Shown in pieces: positions 16,386 to 23,608 of a DNA stretch of 64,000 bases. Source of the stretch: SIG565 sp045613385 (GTDB taxonomy: Bacteria > Bacillota > Clostridia > Oscillospirales > Acutalibacteraceae). The notes beneath the pieces were generated by a model, which had not been told where the DNA came from, ran no database searches, and saw only the letters and a list, made by a program, of their open reading frames with translations. The DNA lies in assembly GCA_045613385.1 (NCBI GenBank), contig JAZLAW010000008.1:1-64000 (forward strand). Direction: 5' to 3'. The position numbers and the translations under genes were made by a program. How positions within the stretch are numbered: position 1 is the first letter of the stretch; each line of letters begins with the position of its first letter.

Positions 16386-16440
16386 TCGTTACACACCTTT
16401 TCAAAGTGTGTAACCCACTATGACACTTTCACGGATACTC
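16386..16440. other. Candidate oriT upstream of the relaxase gene
   Basis: A GTTACACAC/GTGTGTAAC palindrome (16388-16396 with 16406-16414) is followed by CCCACTATGACAC. MobV relaxases recognise such an inverted repeat and nick close to it. The position, about 45 bases from the relaxase start, is the usual one for this family. The nick site itself is not determined. Confidence 0.55.
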
Positions 16441-16550
16441 CGTGCAAAGATGTCAGTGGGCTCTCCGAGAGGGAGTGGGGCGTTGCCCCGTTATCTGCGG
16501 ATAACACCCCATCAGTGCCGCCCTTTTGAAAAGGGCACCCTGAACCCCGC

Positions 16551-16850
16551 CTAAACTTTATGGTTGCGAAGTCGATTGTTTTGCTTCTTGGCAAATTCAC
16601 TTGCCACCGCCCGTCGCTCATCGCTATACGGCTCGGTCAACCGAAAACAAAACCGCCCTTTCGCAACTTCAAAGGAAAGACCGCCATCCTCTGTATCATC
16701 GGTAAGCTTACATAAATCAGGATGCTTTTTAGCGTAGGTGGTCAATCTGTTTTTGAGATCGGTGTTATATGTTCTCACCATAATCCACCGACTCGCTTCA
16801 TCGAAAAATATCTCCGTAGTCTTTTGCGATTTTTTAAGTCCCGTTTTCAA
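16551..16850 (-). CDS. Small conserved protein of mobilizable elements, unknown function
   Basis: 99 residues, basic, with no membrane segment and no recognised domain. It has a TTG start preceded by AAAGGAGTG at good spacing. It is transcribed toward the relaxase, with the oriT-like region between them. It is the first gene after a long leader with a LexA-box-containing promoter (17423-17452) and an attenuator-like hairpin (17201-17282), so it may be the first gene of the mobilization operon. Confidence 0.6.
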   Translation of the reverse strand: MKTGLKKSQKTTEIFFDEASRWIMVRTYNTDLKNRLTTYAKKHPDLCKLTDDTEDGGLSFEVAKGRFCFRLTEPYSDERRAVASEFAKKQNNRLRNHKV

Positions 16851-17200
16851 AATTTCACACTCCTTTCTAAAAATAGCTTGATTTTTTGTTGTTTTTGTAA
16901 GTAGGGCATTTTTGACCGATTTTTCTCAGTTCAAGACCTGAAGAAAATACGGATTTTTAAACAGAAACACTCCAAACGATGCGTATATCGTAAAACCTTT
17001 TTCTATTTGAAAAAGTTTCACTTTTACAGCTCAAGAGCCATTTTGCCGTTTTTATCCAAATGTCGTTCCTAACCCCTTTTTCAGCGGCGTTGTTTCGCTC
17101 GTATCATCGCAAAATCATATCCCATCCGGACGGTCATTCAGTTGTCAAGGTGCTTTCTTAAAATGAGAATGTTGTATAGCGGTTTCTTTGAAAACAAAAT

Positions 17201-17282
17201 AAAAAAGCCGATACATAGGTAGCACGAATAAGCGGGAGCACTGCTCTCGCTTAAATCCGATGTTCTATGTATCGACTTTGAA
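17201..17282 (-). terminator. Attenuator-like terminator in the mobilization leader
   Basis: A 13-bp outer stem (17206-17218 with 17265-17277, nearly perfect) encloses an inner stem AAGCGGGAGCA/TGCTCTCGCTT. On the minus strand it is followed by TTTTTTATTTT. It sits more than 100 bases after a promoter and 350 bases before the next start codon, so it would stop transcripts before the gene unless antiterminated. Confidence 0.65.
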
Positions 17283-17422
17283 ATTCAAAGACGGGACTGT
17301 ATAATCAACCTTCTCTGCCAACAGACCGGTGGCATTGGTGAAGGCGGTGGCATAAGCCACGAATGTTATGTTTTAACACATCTTCATATTAAGTTGTAAA
17401 TGCCGATAATTCAGCACTTTAT

Positions 17423-17452
17423 ATTATAGCAGAACAAATGTTCGTTTGTCAA
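17423..17452 (-). promoter_or_regulatory. Promoter with embedded LexA-type box
   Basis: On the minus strand a consensus TTGACA (17452-17447), an 18-bp spacer and TATAAT (17428-17423). The spacer contains CGAACATTTGTTC (17444-17432), one or two bases from the Firmicute LexA/DinR operator CGAACRNRYGTTCG. A bound repressor there would cover the promoter, so SOS induction of the mobilization region is likely but untested. Confidence 0.6.
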
Positions 17453-17567
17453 GAGTTTTTTGAAATATTTTTCAAAAATAATTGAGAGGGCTGTTTAAAC
17501 AACCCCCTCAATTATATAACGAACTAAATATATACAAAATACCTAACTAAAACATTTATATAACAAT

Positions 17568-18980
17568 TTATTCGATGTCAGAATTGATACTCATTTGATT
17601 AAGTTGTTTGTATGTTTTTGCAATAATAATCGCAGAAATTATCGCCGTCAAAACATCAGATGCTGGCATTGAATACAGCACTCCATCAAGCCCAAAGAAC
17701 ATAGGCAGTAACAAAGCAAAACCAACACCAAATACAATCTCGCGAACCATTGAGAGCATTGTGGATTCCACCGCCTTACCCATAGCTTGTAAGAAGATAA
17801 AGGTCGCCTTGTTCACACAAGCCAAAATCATCATACACAGATAGATGCGGAAAGCTTTTACGGCAAAATCGGTGTAATAAACGCTTTCGTTTGCGGCACC
17901 GAAGATTTGTATTAAAACATTCGGGAAAAACTCCACAATTATAAGCGACACAGCACCGACACAGGCTTCGGCAAATAAAAGCTTTGTAAACAGAGCCTTG
18001 ACACGTTCATTCAATTTTGCACCCATATTGAAACCTACAATTGGGATACATCCTGCCGCCATACCGATTACGATGGAGATAACGATCTGGAAGAACTTCA
18101 TAACGATACCGACAACCGCCATAGGAATTTGTGCGTACTGCTCTTGGCCGAAGATGGCATCCATACCACCGTATTTGCGAATCATATTGTTAATTGCCAT
18201 CATTGCGGCAACAAGCGAGATCTGAGCAAGAAAACTGCAAAGACCGAACGATAAAGTCTTGCCTACGATTTGACATTTTAATTTAAGATCGCTGATGCTC
18301 GGCTTAATGAGCTTTGCACGGAAAAGATACCAAACGGCAAGAACGGCAGTTGCAATTTGACCAATAACGGTGGCAACGGCGGCACCCATCATTCCCCACT
18401 TAAAACCAAAAATAAATATTGGGTCAAGGATGATATTGATTATTGCACCGGCAAGGGTTGAAACCATTGCAAATTTCGGACTACCATCCGCACGAATAAT
18501 GGGATTCATTGTCTGACCAAGCATATAGAAAGGAATACCAAGCGCAATCCAAAAGAAATACTCTTTGGATAATTCAAAAGTTTCGGCATTTACTCTACCG
18601 CCAAACGCTGTCAAAATAGGTTCGGCAAAAATCAGATAAATAGCGGTTAAAATAACACTGCTGATAATGCAGAGTAACACAGAGTTTCCAACACTGCGGG
18701 TTGCATTTTCTGTTTTCTTTTCGCCAAGTGAAATACTGACAAACGCACAGCAACCGTCACCTATCATAACGGCGATGCCGAGAGCAATGACAGTCAGCGG
18801 AAAGACGACAGTATTAGCCGCATTACCATAAGAACCGAGATATGTCGCATTGGCAATAAAGATTTGGTCAACAATGTTGTATAGTGCGCCGACTAAAAGT
18901 GAAATGATACAGGGCACAGCGTATTTGCCCATTAGTTTGCCAACCTTTTCGGTGGCGAGATACGATTGATTTTGTTCCAT
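17568..18980 (-). CDS. MATE family efflux transporter (MepA-like)
   Basis: 470 residues with twelve hydrophobic segments in two similar halves, the MATE layout. The N-terminal part (MGKYAVPCIISLLVGALYN, then VDQIFIA) and the FGxxxG-type loops fit the DinF/MepA branch. MATE proteins export cationic drugs or metabolites against sodium or proton gradients. ATG at 18980 has a perfect AGGAGG nine bases upstream. An in-frame reading could begin at 19040, but that part is the leader hairpin. It is the cargo of the mobilizable element and faces away from the small gene cluster to its right. The substrate is unknown. Confidence 0.88.
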   Translation of the reverse strand: MEQNQSYLATEKVGKLMGKYAVPCIISLLVGALYNIVDQIFIANATYLGSYGNAANTVVFPLTVIALGIAVMIGDGCCAFVSISLGEKKTENATRSVGNSVLLCIISSVILTAIYLIFAEPILTAFGGRVNAETFELSKEYFFWIALGIPFYMLGQTMNPIIRADGSPKFAMVSTLAGAIINIILDPIFIFGFKWGMMGAAVATVIGQIATAVLAVWYLFRAKLIKPSISDLKLKCQIVGKTLSFGLCSFLAQISLVAAMMAINNMIRKYGGMDAIFGQEQYAQIPMAVVGIVMKFFQIVISIVIGMAAGCIPIVGFNMGAKLNERVKALFTKLLFAEACVGAVSLIIVEFFPNVLIQIFGAANESVYYTDFAVKAFRIYLCMMILACVNKATFIFLQAMGKAVESTMLSMVREIVFGVGFALLLPMFFGLDGVLYSMPASDVLTAIISAIIIAKTYKQLNQMSINSDIE

Positions 18981-19002
18981 TTGATTACCTCCTAAAAGCG
19001 CA

Positions 19003-19040
19003 AAAAAATAATGCGTAAACCCAAAACTGGACTTACGCAT
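19003..19040 (-). terminator. Attenuator-like hairpin in the MATE leader
   Basis: On the minus strand TGCGTAA (19039-19033) pairs with TTACGCA (19018-19012), with an inner CCA/TGG stem, and is followed by TTATTTTTTT. It lies between the promoter at 19061-19088 and the ribosome site of the pump gene. The same bases can be read as a short in-frame leader ORF joined to the pump, so a translation-coupled control is possible. Confidence 0.6.
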
Positions 19041-19060
19041 TTCTGCTACTCGTTACAAGT

Positions 19061-19088
19061 ATTATAACACAAAACAAAAAATTTTCAA
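19061..19088 (-). promoter_or_regulatory. Promoter of the MATE gene
   Basis: On the minus strand TTGAAA (19088-19083), 16-bp spacer, TATAAT (19066-19061). The expected transcript starts near 19053 and passes through the hairpin at 19003-19040 before the pump start. Confidence 0.65.
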
Positions 19089-19117
19089 ACTTTTTGCGTG
19101 ATTTTTTTAAAAAAGTA

Positions 19118-19275
19118 TGCTATAATTGTAGTGTAGCAAAGCTACCAAGAGAGTGCTTTCAGCCGATATTTCGACGGCAGCCGTGGTATCAACGCAAAGT
19201 TTCGCTCGAACATCTCTCTGCATTACAGATCTAATGCTTCTGCCGTAATGCATTGTATCAAAAGGAGGTGTTACT
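19118..19275 (+). promoter_or_regulatory. Extended -10 promoter and structured leader of the 82-residue gene
   Basis: TGC-TATAAT (19118-19126) is an extended -10 element. The 140-base leader can form GTAGC/GCTAC, GCCG/CGGC, AGAGAG/CTCTCT and GCATTAC/GTAATGC helices, the last at about 19223-19252 just before the AGGAGGTG ribosome site. The density of pairing suggests a regulatory RNA, but I cannot place it in a known class. Confidence 0.45.
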
Positions 19276-19524
19276 GTGAAACGTGTTAAAGCTGCATGTA
19301 TTCTTCAGACCTTGGTTTTCGCACAGAAGCCCGAAATGGGTTATAGCAAAGAACGTGCGTTACAAATCAACAAAGAAGAAATCGAGCATTACAAGGCGAC
19401 TCTCGAACGTGCAAAGACCAGATATCAAATCATTGATACTGTCGAGCAGGAGGATGGCTCTATTGTTGTTCACGTAAGAAAACAGTACAACGATAAGGCT
19501 GATGTTTCTGAATACTTCGAGTAA
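19276..19524 (+). CDS. Small conserved protein of unknown function (82 residues)
   Basis: A basic N-terminus (KRVKAACILQTLVF), a helical middle rich in Glu and Lys (about residues 28-52) and a strand-forming end with IVVHVRKQY. GTG start with an exact AGGAGGTG ribosome site. It follows a long structured leader and is closed by a strong hairpin at 19530-19560, so it is a separately regulated unit. It is divergent from the MATE gene and may regulate it, which is only context. No domain is recognised. Confidence 0.6.
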   Translation: MKRVKAACILQTLVFAQKPEMGYSKERALQINKEEIEHYKATLERAKTRYQIIDTVEQEDGSIVVHVRKQYNDKADVSEYFE

Positions 19525-19529
19525 ACCGC

Positions 19530-19560
19530 AAGCCGCCTGAGCAATCAGGCGGCTTCACTT
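19530..19560 (+). terminator. Hairpin after the 82-residue gene
   Basis: A perfect 11-bp stem AAGCCGCCTGA/TCAGGCGGCTT (19530-19540 with 19545-19555) with a GCAA loop; the T-run after it is weak. Confidence 0.7.
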
Positions 19561-19578
19561 TCAAAATCGGAGGTAATT

Positions 19579-19827
19579 ATGACTTCACTTGACATTATTA
19601 AAAGCAAGATCCAAAAAATATATAAAACCAATCCTAATATCCATATTAATGTTGCGATTACCCATCCAAAGGTAAATCTCAAAAATGAGCCGGTTGTTAT
19701 TAAGGGAGTTTATCCTCATATTTTTCAGATAGAAGAACGCAGTTCTGGTTCGCCTAAGTGTCATACTCTTCAATATACAGAGGTTCTGTTACATCATATT
19801 GAAATTATAGAACTTGGAGATATTTAA
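19579..19827 (+). CDS. Veg-like (DUF1021) small protein
   Basis: 82 residues. The pattern of a helix (SLDIIKSKIQKIY), then strands ending with GVYPHIFQIEE and a YTEVLLHHIEI segment, resembles Veg/DUF1021 proteins, where GxYPxvFxIxL and a Y-x-D-V/I-L motif are typical. Veg in Bacillus stimulates biofilm genes and binds nucleic acid-related partners; the role here is unknown. The ATG has GGAGG at good spacing. It sits between the 82-residue gene and the CarD-like gene in the cargo region. The match is by eye and could be wrong. Confidence 0.45.
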   Translation: MTSLDIIKSKIQKIYKTNPNIHINVAITHPKVNLKNEPVVIKGVYPHIFQIEERSSGSPKCHTLQYTEVLLHHIEIIELGDI

Positions 19828-19927
19828 GCGGTTATGGAACAAGAAGAAATTTTCTTTTTAGCTAAAAAACATATGAAATCGATTAAAAAATGTGTTAAGA
19901 TAAATGTAAAATAGATATAAAAGGCAG

Positions 19928-20446
19928 ATGTTTGTTATGTTTTCAACAAATGATTTAATTGTATATGGCGTGCACGGTGTTTGCAAAATCGTAGATATCG
20001 AGAAAAAGGATTTTATGGGAACAAAAAAGGATTATTTTGTTCTCAAGCCTGTAAATAGTGTTGGCTCTACATACTTTGTGCCTACCGATAATGAAACACT
20101 GATAGCCAAAATGAGAAAATTGCTGTCTGAAAAAGAAATAAATGAACTTATTGACTCAATGGCAAATGAACCTGCAAATTGGATCGCAAACGAAAATCAA
20201 CGCAAAGAAAAATACACGGCCATTATTTCAGAAGGTAATCACAAAGAATTGATAAAAATGATAAAAGCCATTTTCTTTGAGAAAAAAGAACGAGAAGCAA
20301 CTGGAAAGCGATTACACGCTTCCGATGAGCGATTTCTCAAAGATGCTGAAAAAATTTTGCACGGTGAATTTCAATATGTGTTAAAATTAAACGAAGATCA
20401 GTTAATGGCTTATATCTTTGAAAGAATTGAAAATGGGAACGAATAA
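19928..20446 (+). CDS. CarD/CdnL-type transcription regulator
   Basis: 172 residues. The start MFSTNDLIVYGVHGVCKI and the following strands (YFVLKPVNSVGSTYFVPTDNE) form the CarD_CdnL_TRCF RNA-polymerase-interacting domain, followed by a helical C-terminal domain rich in Lys and Glu. CarD proteins bind the beta subunit of RNA polymerase and stabilise open complexes. It shares the cargo region with the MATE pump and may help its transcription. Two starts are possible: ATG 19928 (AAGG very close) or ATG 19937, which fits the family start better. The gene ends at a shared terminator with tnpV. Confidence 0.8.
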   Translation: MFVMFSTNDLIVYGVHGVCKIVDIEKKDFMGTKKDYFVLKPVNSVGSTYFVPTDNETLIAKMRKLLSEKEINELIDSMANEPANWIANENQRKEKYTAIISEGNHKELIKMIKAIFFEKKEREATGKRLHASDERFLKDAEKILHGEFQYVLKLNEDQLMAYIFERIENGNE

Positions 20447-20449
20447 AAA

Positions 20450-20486
20450 ACGGCGGCAGAGAGGTGTTAATCTCCCTGCCGCCATT
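20450..20486. terminator. Bidirectional terminator between the CarD-like gene and tnpV
   Basis: Stem GGCGGCAG/CTGCCGCC (20452-20459 with 20476-20483), A-run before and T-rich after, between two convergent genes. Confidence 0.75.
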
Positions 20487-20490
20487 TTGA

Positions 20491-20862
20491 TTAGTTATAA
20501 ATTATATCGTGGTTTACGATTTCGGTGGCTCTTTGTCGAATGTTATTCATCCGACCAACCCACTCAAGTTGGTTATCAGCTTTGAGTTGTTCGGTAATAC
20601 CCTCTGCCTGTTTGAATTGCTTGATTAAAGTATCAAACATTCCTTCTGCTTGTCTATTAACATCAGCAAGATAGCGATTGAGTTTACAACCGATAACCAA
20701 TGAAGTATAGAAGCCTTTGCGATGGTGTTTGATATACTCCAAACGTCTTTGACCCCAAATGCCGATTTCAACTTGTTCTTCTTCGGGCAAAGTCAAATTA
20801 GGAATAAGATAACCGTTTTCCTCACGATAAGTGCCACCCATTTGTTCAAATAATGATTTCAT
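20491..20862 (-). CDS. tnpV: TnpV, transposon-encoded protein
   Basis: 123 residues. The start MKSLFEQMGGTYREENGYL, the IGIWGQRRLEYIKHHRK segment, LNRYLADVNRQAE and the closing EWVGRMNNIRQRATEIVN are characteristic of TnpV of Tn4451-type elements. Its exact role in transposition is not known; it always travels with TnpX-type recombinases. ATG at 20862 is preceded by GGAGGAAA. It lies at the right end of the element and points inward. Confidence 0.88.
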   Translation of the reverse strand: MKSLFEQMGGTYREENGYLIPNLTLPEEEQVEIGIWGQRRLEYIKHHRKGFYTSLVIGCKLNRYLADVNRQAEGMFDTLIKQFKQAEGITEQLKADNQLEWVGRMNNIRQRATEIVNHDIIYN

Positions 20863-20940
20863 TGCAGTTTCCTCCAAATATAATTTTTAGATTTTCTGCA
20901 ATATACCGTACCGATTGTCTTTACCACTTGTTTTCAAAAC

Positions 20941-20977
20941 CTTCGTTACGGCACCTCGTCATTAGGTGGGTTTTTAT
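20941..20977 (+). repeat. Right terminal inverted repeat of the mobilizable element
   Basis: CTTCGTTACGGCACCTCG followed by AGGTGGG and a T-run, read outward on the plus strand. It matches the left end at 12966-13004 read on the minus strand, with few changes. It can also act as an outward terminator. Confidence 0.65.
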
Positions 20978-21014
20978 TTTTATAAAACGCTTCTTTTTCC
21001 AGTTTCCAAAAATG

Positions 21015-21043
21015 TTGACATAAATGTATTTTCGTAATAAAAT
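21015..21043 (+). promoter_or_regulatory. Promoter of the pgsA-like gene
   Basis: TTGACA (21015-21020), 17-bp spacer, TAAAAT (21038-21043), about 50 bases before the start codon and just outside the mobile element. Confidence 0.65.
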
Positions 21044-21092
21044 ATATGTGGTTTTTGTCGAATTGATTTTAGTAATTTAAGGAAAACATTTT

Positions 21093-21683
21093 ATGAAGAC
21101 TAATACATCAGGTTTCCAAAAAGTTGACACAAAAATATTAACAATACCTAACATACTTTCATTTTTAAGAATCTGTATGATTCCCTTTATTGTGTGGTTT
21201 TATTGCGTAAAAGAACAGTATAGTGTTGTTGGGTTTATTTTGATTGTGTCCGGCGCCACCGATATTATTGATGGATACATTGCCCGTCATTTTAATATGA
21301 TAAGTGACGTTGGCAAAGCGCTTGACCCCATCGCCGATAAACTCACCCAGGGAATAATGCTTATATGCCTTATTCTCCGTTTCCCTTTTATGATTGTGCC
21401 GCTTGTAGTGTTAAGCATCAAAGAAACCTTTATGTTTATTACCAACTTTTTGGTAATACAGAAAACAGGTGTTGTGCCAGGCGCTGAATGGCACGGTAAA
21501 GCGGCAACAGTGCTTCTATACTCTATGATGATTTTACATACCTTCTGGTATGAAATACCTAAAAATATTTCTTCTGTTCTGATTTTTGCTTGTGCTGTAA
21601 TGATTTCTCTTTCCTTTATACTCTATGGAAAAGAAAATATCAAAACATTAGGAAGAAAACGGGAAAATGAAGAAAAAAATTAA
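21093..21683 (+). CDS. CDP-alcohol phosphatidyltransferase (PgsA-like)
   Basis: 196 residues with about five membrane helices. The active-site signature is complete: D57, D60-G61, A64-R65, G74, D78 and D82 (DIIDGYIAR then GKALDPIADK). The family joins CDP-diacylglycerol to an alcohol; phosphatidylglycerophosphate synthase is the usual member in this lineage, though the N-terminal extension with FQKVDTK is unusual. The start follows AAGGAAAA. It overlaps the next small membrane protein gene by 17 bases. It is the first chromosomal gene right of the mobile element and keeps its own promoter. Confidence 0.82.
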   Translation: MKTNTSGFQKVDTKILTIPNILSFLRICMIPFIVWFYCVKEQYSVVGFILIVSGATDIIDGYIARHFNMISDVGKALDPIADKLTQGIMLICLILRFPFMIVPLVVLSIKETFMFITNFLVIQKTGVVPGAEWHGKAATVLLYSMMILHTFWYEIPKNISSVLIFACAVMISLSFILYGKENIKTLGRKRENEEKN

Positions 21684-22005
21684 AAATATATTACAGTTTC
21701 TGCTAAATCCGCGACTGCTTGTTTGCATACTTTTCGCTTGGATAATTACAAACGGGTGGTCGTATATATTATTTGGAATTGGAACATATTTCGGTATAGG
21801 TTGGATGACCGCTGTGGCGGGTGCTTATCTTGCTTTTTTGTGGTTTCCTATGTCACCCGAAAAAATCGTAACCTTTGCAATTTCTATATTTCTTTTAAGG
21901 TTTTTGTTTCCAAACGACCAAAAAACCTTGGCGGTGCTTAAAAGATGGCATAGACGGGCAGTTTTTTCCATAAAAAAACGCAAATCGAAGAAAGAAGAAG
22001 TATAA
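21667..22005 (+). CDS. Small two- to three-TM membrane protein, unknown
   Basis: 112 residues with hydrophobic segments at about 14-30, 33-55 and 65-82, and a very basic tail rich in Lys and Arg. It overlaps the end of the pgsA-like gene by 17 bases, so translation is coupled and a link to phospholipid synthesis is possible. No family is recognised. Confidence 0.6.
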   Translation: MKKKIKNILQFLLNPRLLVCILFAWIITNGWSYILFGIGTYFGIGWMTAVAGAYLAFLWFPMSPEKIVTFAISIFLLRFLFPNDQKTLAVLKRWHRRAVFSIKKRKSKKEEV

Positions 22006-22117
22006 AACGAGAATTTTTTACAATAAGCCGATTATATTGGGGAAAATTACTTACAGATAATGTGTGTCCTCATACGTATTGAGCAAATAAACACTATAAA
22101 TAAGTTACGGAGAAATT

Positions 22118-23551
22118 ATGCAAAACGAAAAGATAGACAGAATTTTTGATATTTTTGGTGAAATGTCAAATATACCGCACGGTTCGGGCGATATGGAAAA
22201 AATTGCTAATTACTGTGTAGACTTTGCAAAAAAGTTAGGTCTTAAATACCACCGCGATGATGCAAATAATGTGATTATTTACAAAAACGCAAATAAGTGT
22301 CAAGGTGACTTATCTCCTGTAATTTTACAGGGGCATCTTGATATGGTATGTCAAAAAGAAGAAGGTTTAGATTTTAACTTTTTAGAAGAGCCACTAAAGT
22401 TAATATACGACAGTGACTTTTTAAAGGCGTCGGGTACTACACTTGGTGCCGATAACGGTATTGCCGTGGCTATGATTTTATCTTTACTTGAGCGAAACGA
22501 TATACCCCACCCACCGATAGAAGCCGTTTTTACTACCGATGAAGAAATCGGTATGCTTGGTGCAAAAGAACTTGACTGCAGTCTTTTATCGGGCAAAAAA
22601 TTTATAAATCTTGACTCAGAAGAAGATGACACCGTTACGGTTTCTTGCGCGGGCGGCAGCGACTTTAAGGCAACACTTAAAATAGACAGAGAAATCAGAA
22701 CCGCCAATAAAGTGAAAATAACACTTGGCGGACTAAAGGGCGGACACTCGGGTGTTGAAATTGACAAGCACCGTATTAATGCCAATGTTCTCGGCGGTCG
22801 TTTTTTAGATTATCTGAACCGTATTAGCGAAATAGATATAATCTCGGTAAACGGCGGTGATAAAGCAAATGCTATACCCTGCCTTTGCGAAATTGAAATT
22901 GCCACAACCGACCAAAAAATAGAAGAAAAAATAAATGACTTTTATGAAACCGTTGCCAAAGAAATCTCTTTTAACGAGCCAAACTTTAAAATAGAAGTTT
23001 CGGTTATTGAGAACGTCTCATGTCCCATACTTTCAAAAGAAGTAACCGATAAACTGATATACATTTTATGTTGTATACCAAACGGCATAATTGATATGAG
23101 CAGCGAAATTACAGGACTTGTGGAAACTTCGCTTAATTTAGGTATTTTAATTACAAGTGATAATACTATTGTTTTCCACTCGGCGCTCAGAAGTAATAAA
23201 AAGTCTTCTCTTGATTTTTTAGAGAATAAGTTAAAACTATTTTTTAAAAACATAGATGCTGATATTGAAACATTTGGGCATTATCCTCCGTGGGAATATA
23301 AAAACGACAGTACCCTTCGCGAGTTGTATATAGATATTTATACTGCCGCTACCGGTACTTCACCAAAGGTAGAAGCAATACACGCCGGACTTGAATGCGC
23401 GGTATTTTCTTCGGCAATAAAAAATGCCGACTGTATTGCCATCGGACCTAATATATTTGACGCGCATACGGTAAATGAGCGGTTGGAAGTTTCTTCGGTT
23501 GAAAAAGTTTACCAACTACTCATTACGCTACTTGATAGATTATCCATTTGA
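22118..23551 (+). CDS. pepD: Aminoacyl-histidine dipeptidase (M20 family)
   Basis: 477 residues. Metal-site motifs of M20 peptidases are present: GHLDMVCQK (His and Asp with metal), TLGADNGIAVAM, TTDEEIGMLGA (catalytic and metal Glu), and LDSEEDD. The lid domain carries GGLKGGHSG. PepD cleaves Xaa-His and other dipeptides in the cytoplasm. The next genes are an OPT-type peptide transporter and a PqqD-like protein, so this looks like a peptide uptake and use module. The start has GGAGAAA upstream. Length is normal for PepD. Confidence 0.92.
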   Translation: MQNEKIDRIFDIFGEMSNIPHGSGDMEKIANYCVDFAKKLGLKYHRDDANNVIIYKNANKCQGDLSPVILQGHLDMVCQKEEGLDFNFLEEPLKLIYDSDFLKASGTTLGADNGIAVAMILSLLERNDIPHPPIEAVFTTDEEIGMLGAKELDCSLLSGKKFINLDSEEDDTVTVSCAGGSDFKATLKIDREIRTANKVKITLGGLKGGHSGVEIDKHRINANVLGGRFLDYLNRISEIDIISVNGGDKANAIPCLCEIEIATTDQKIEEKINDFYETVAKEISFNEPNFKIEVSVIENVSCPILSKEVTDKLIYILCCIPNGIIDMSSEITGLVETSLNLGILITSDNTIVFHSALRSNKKSSLDFLENKLKLFFKNIDADIETFGHYPPWEYKNDSTLRELYIDIYTAATGTSPKVEAIHAGLECAVFSSAIKNADCIAIGPNIFDAHTVNERLEVSSVEKVYQLLITLLDRLSI

Positions 23552-23608
23552 TTTTATGTTTAGTTTATGGTATAATTTTTGAAGTTTGTTATATAGGTAG
23601 GTTTAGTT

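Larger units (their letters stand above)
16851..17567 (-). other. 717-base gene-free leader/control region in the element
   Basis: No convincing gene is found. Reading on the minus strand it holds a sigma-A promoter with a LexA-like box, a four-codon ORF (ATG AAG ATG TGT TAA near 17375), several GGTGGC/GCCACC inverted repeats at about 17325-17362, a large terminator-like hairpin at 17201-17282, and an AT-rich tail to the TTG start at 16850. This is the layout of a long regulated leader. Confidence 0.5.
12966..20977. mobile_element. Tn4451-like integrative mobilizable element carrying a MATE pump
   Basis: About 8 kb between two similar sequences in inverted orientation (12966-13004 and 20941-20977). 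It encodes a large serine recombinase at the left end, a small conserved protein, a MobV relaxase, an oriT-like palindrome, and TnpV at the right end. These are the hallmarks of the Tn4451/TnpX family, where TnpX excises and inserts the element and the Mob protein allows transfer by helper plasmids. Cargo is a MATE efflux gene, two small genes and a CarD-like regulator. Chromosomal neighbours are the ion transporter on the left and pgsA on the right. All main genes look intact, so it may still be mobile. Confidence 0.82.

Noticed and set aside
19834..19914. A 26-codon ORF between the Veg-like and CarD-like genes
   Set aside because: It has no ribosome site, is very Lys-rich and shows no known motif; probably chance in AT-rich DNA.
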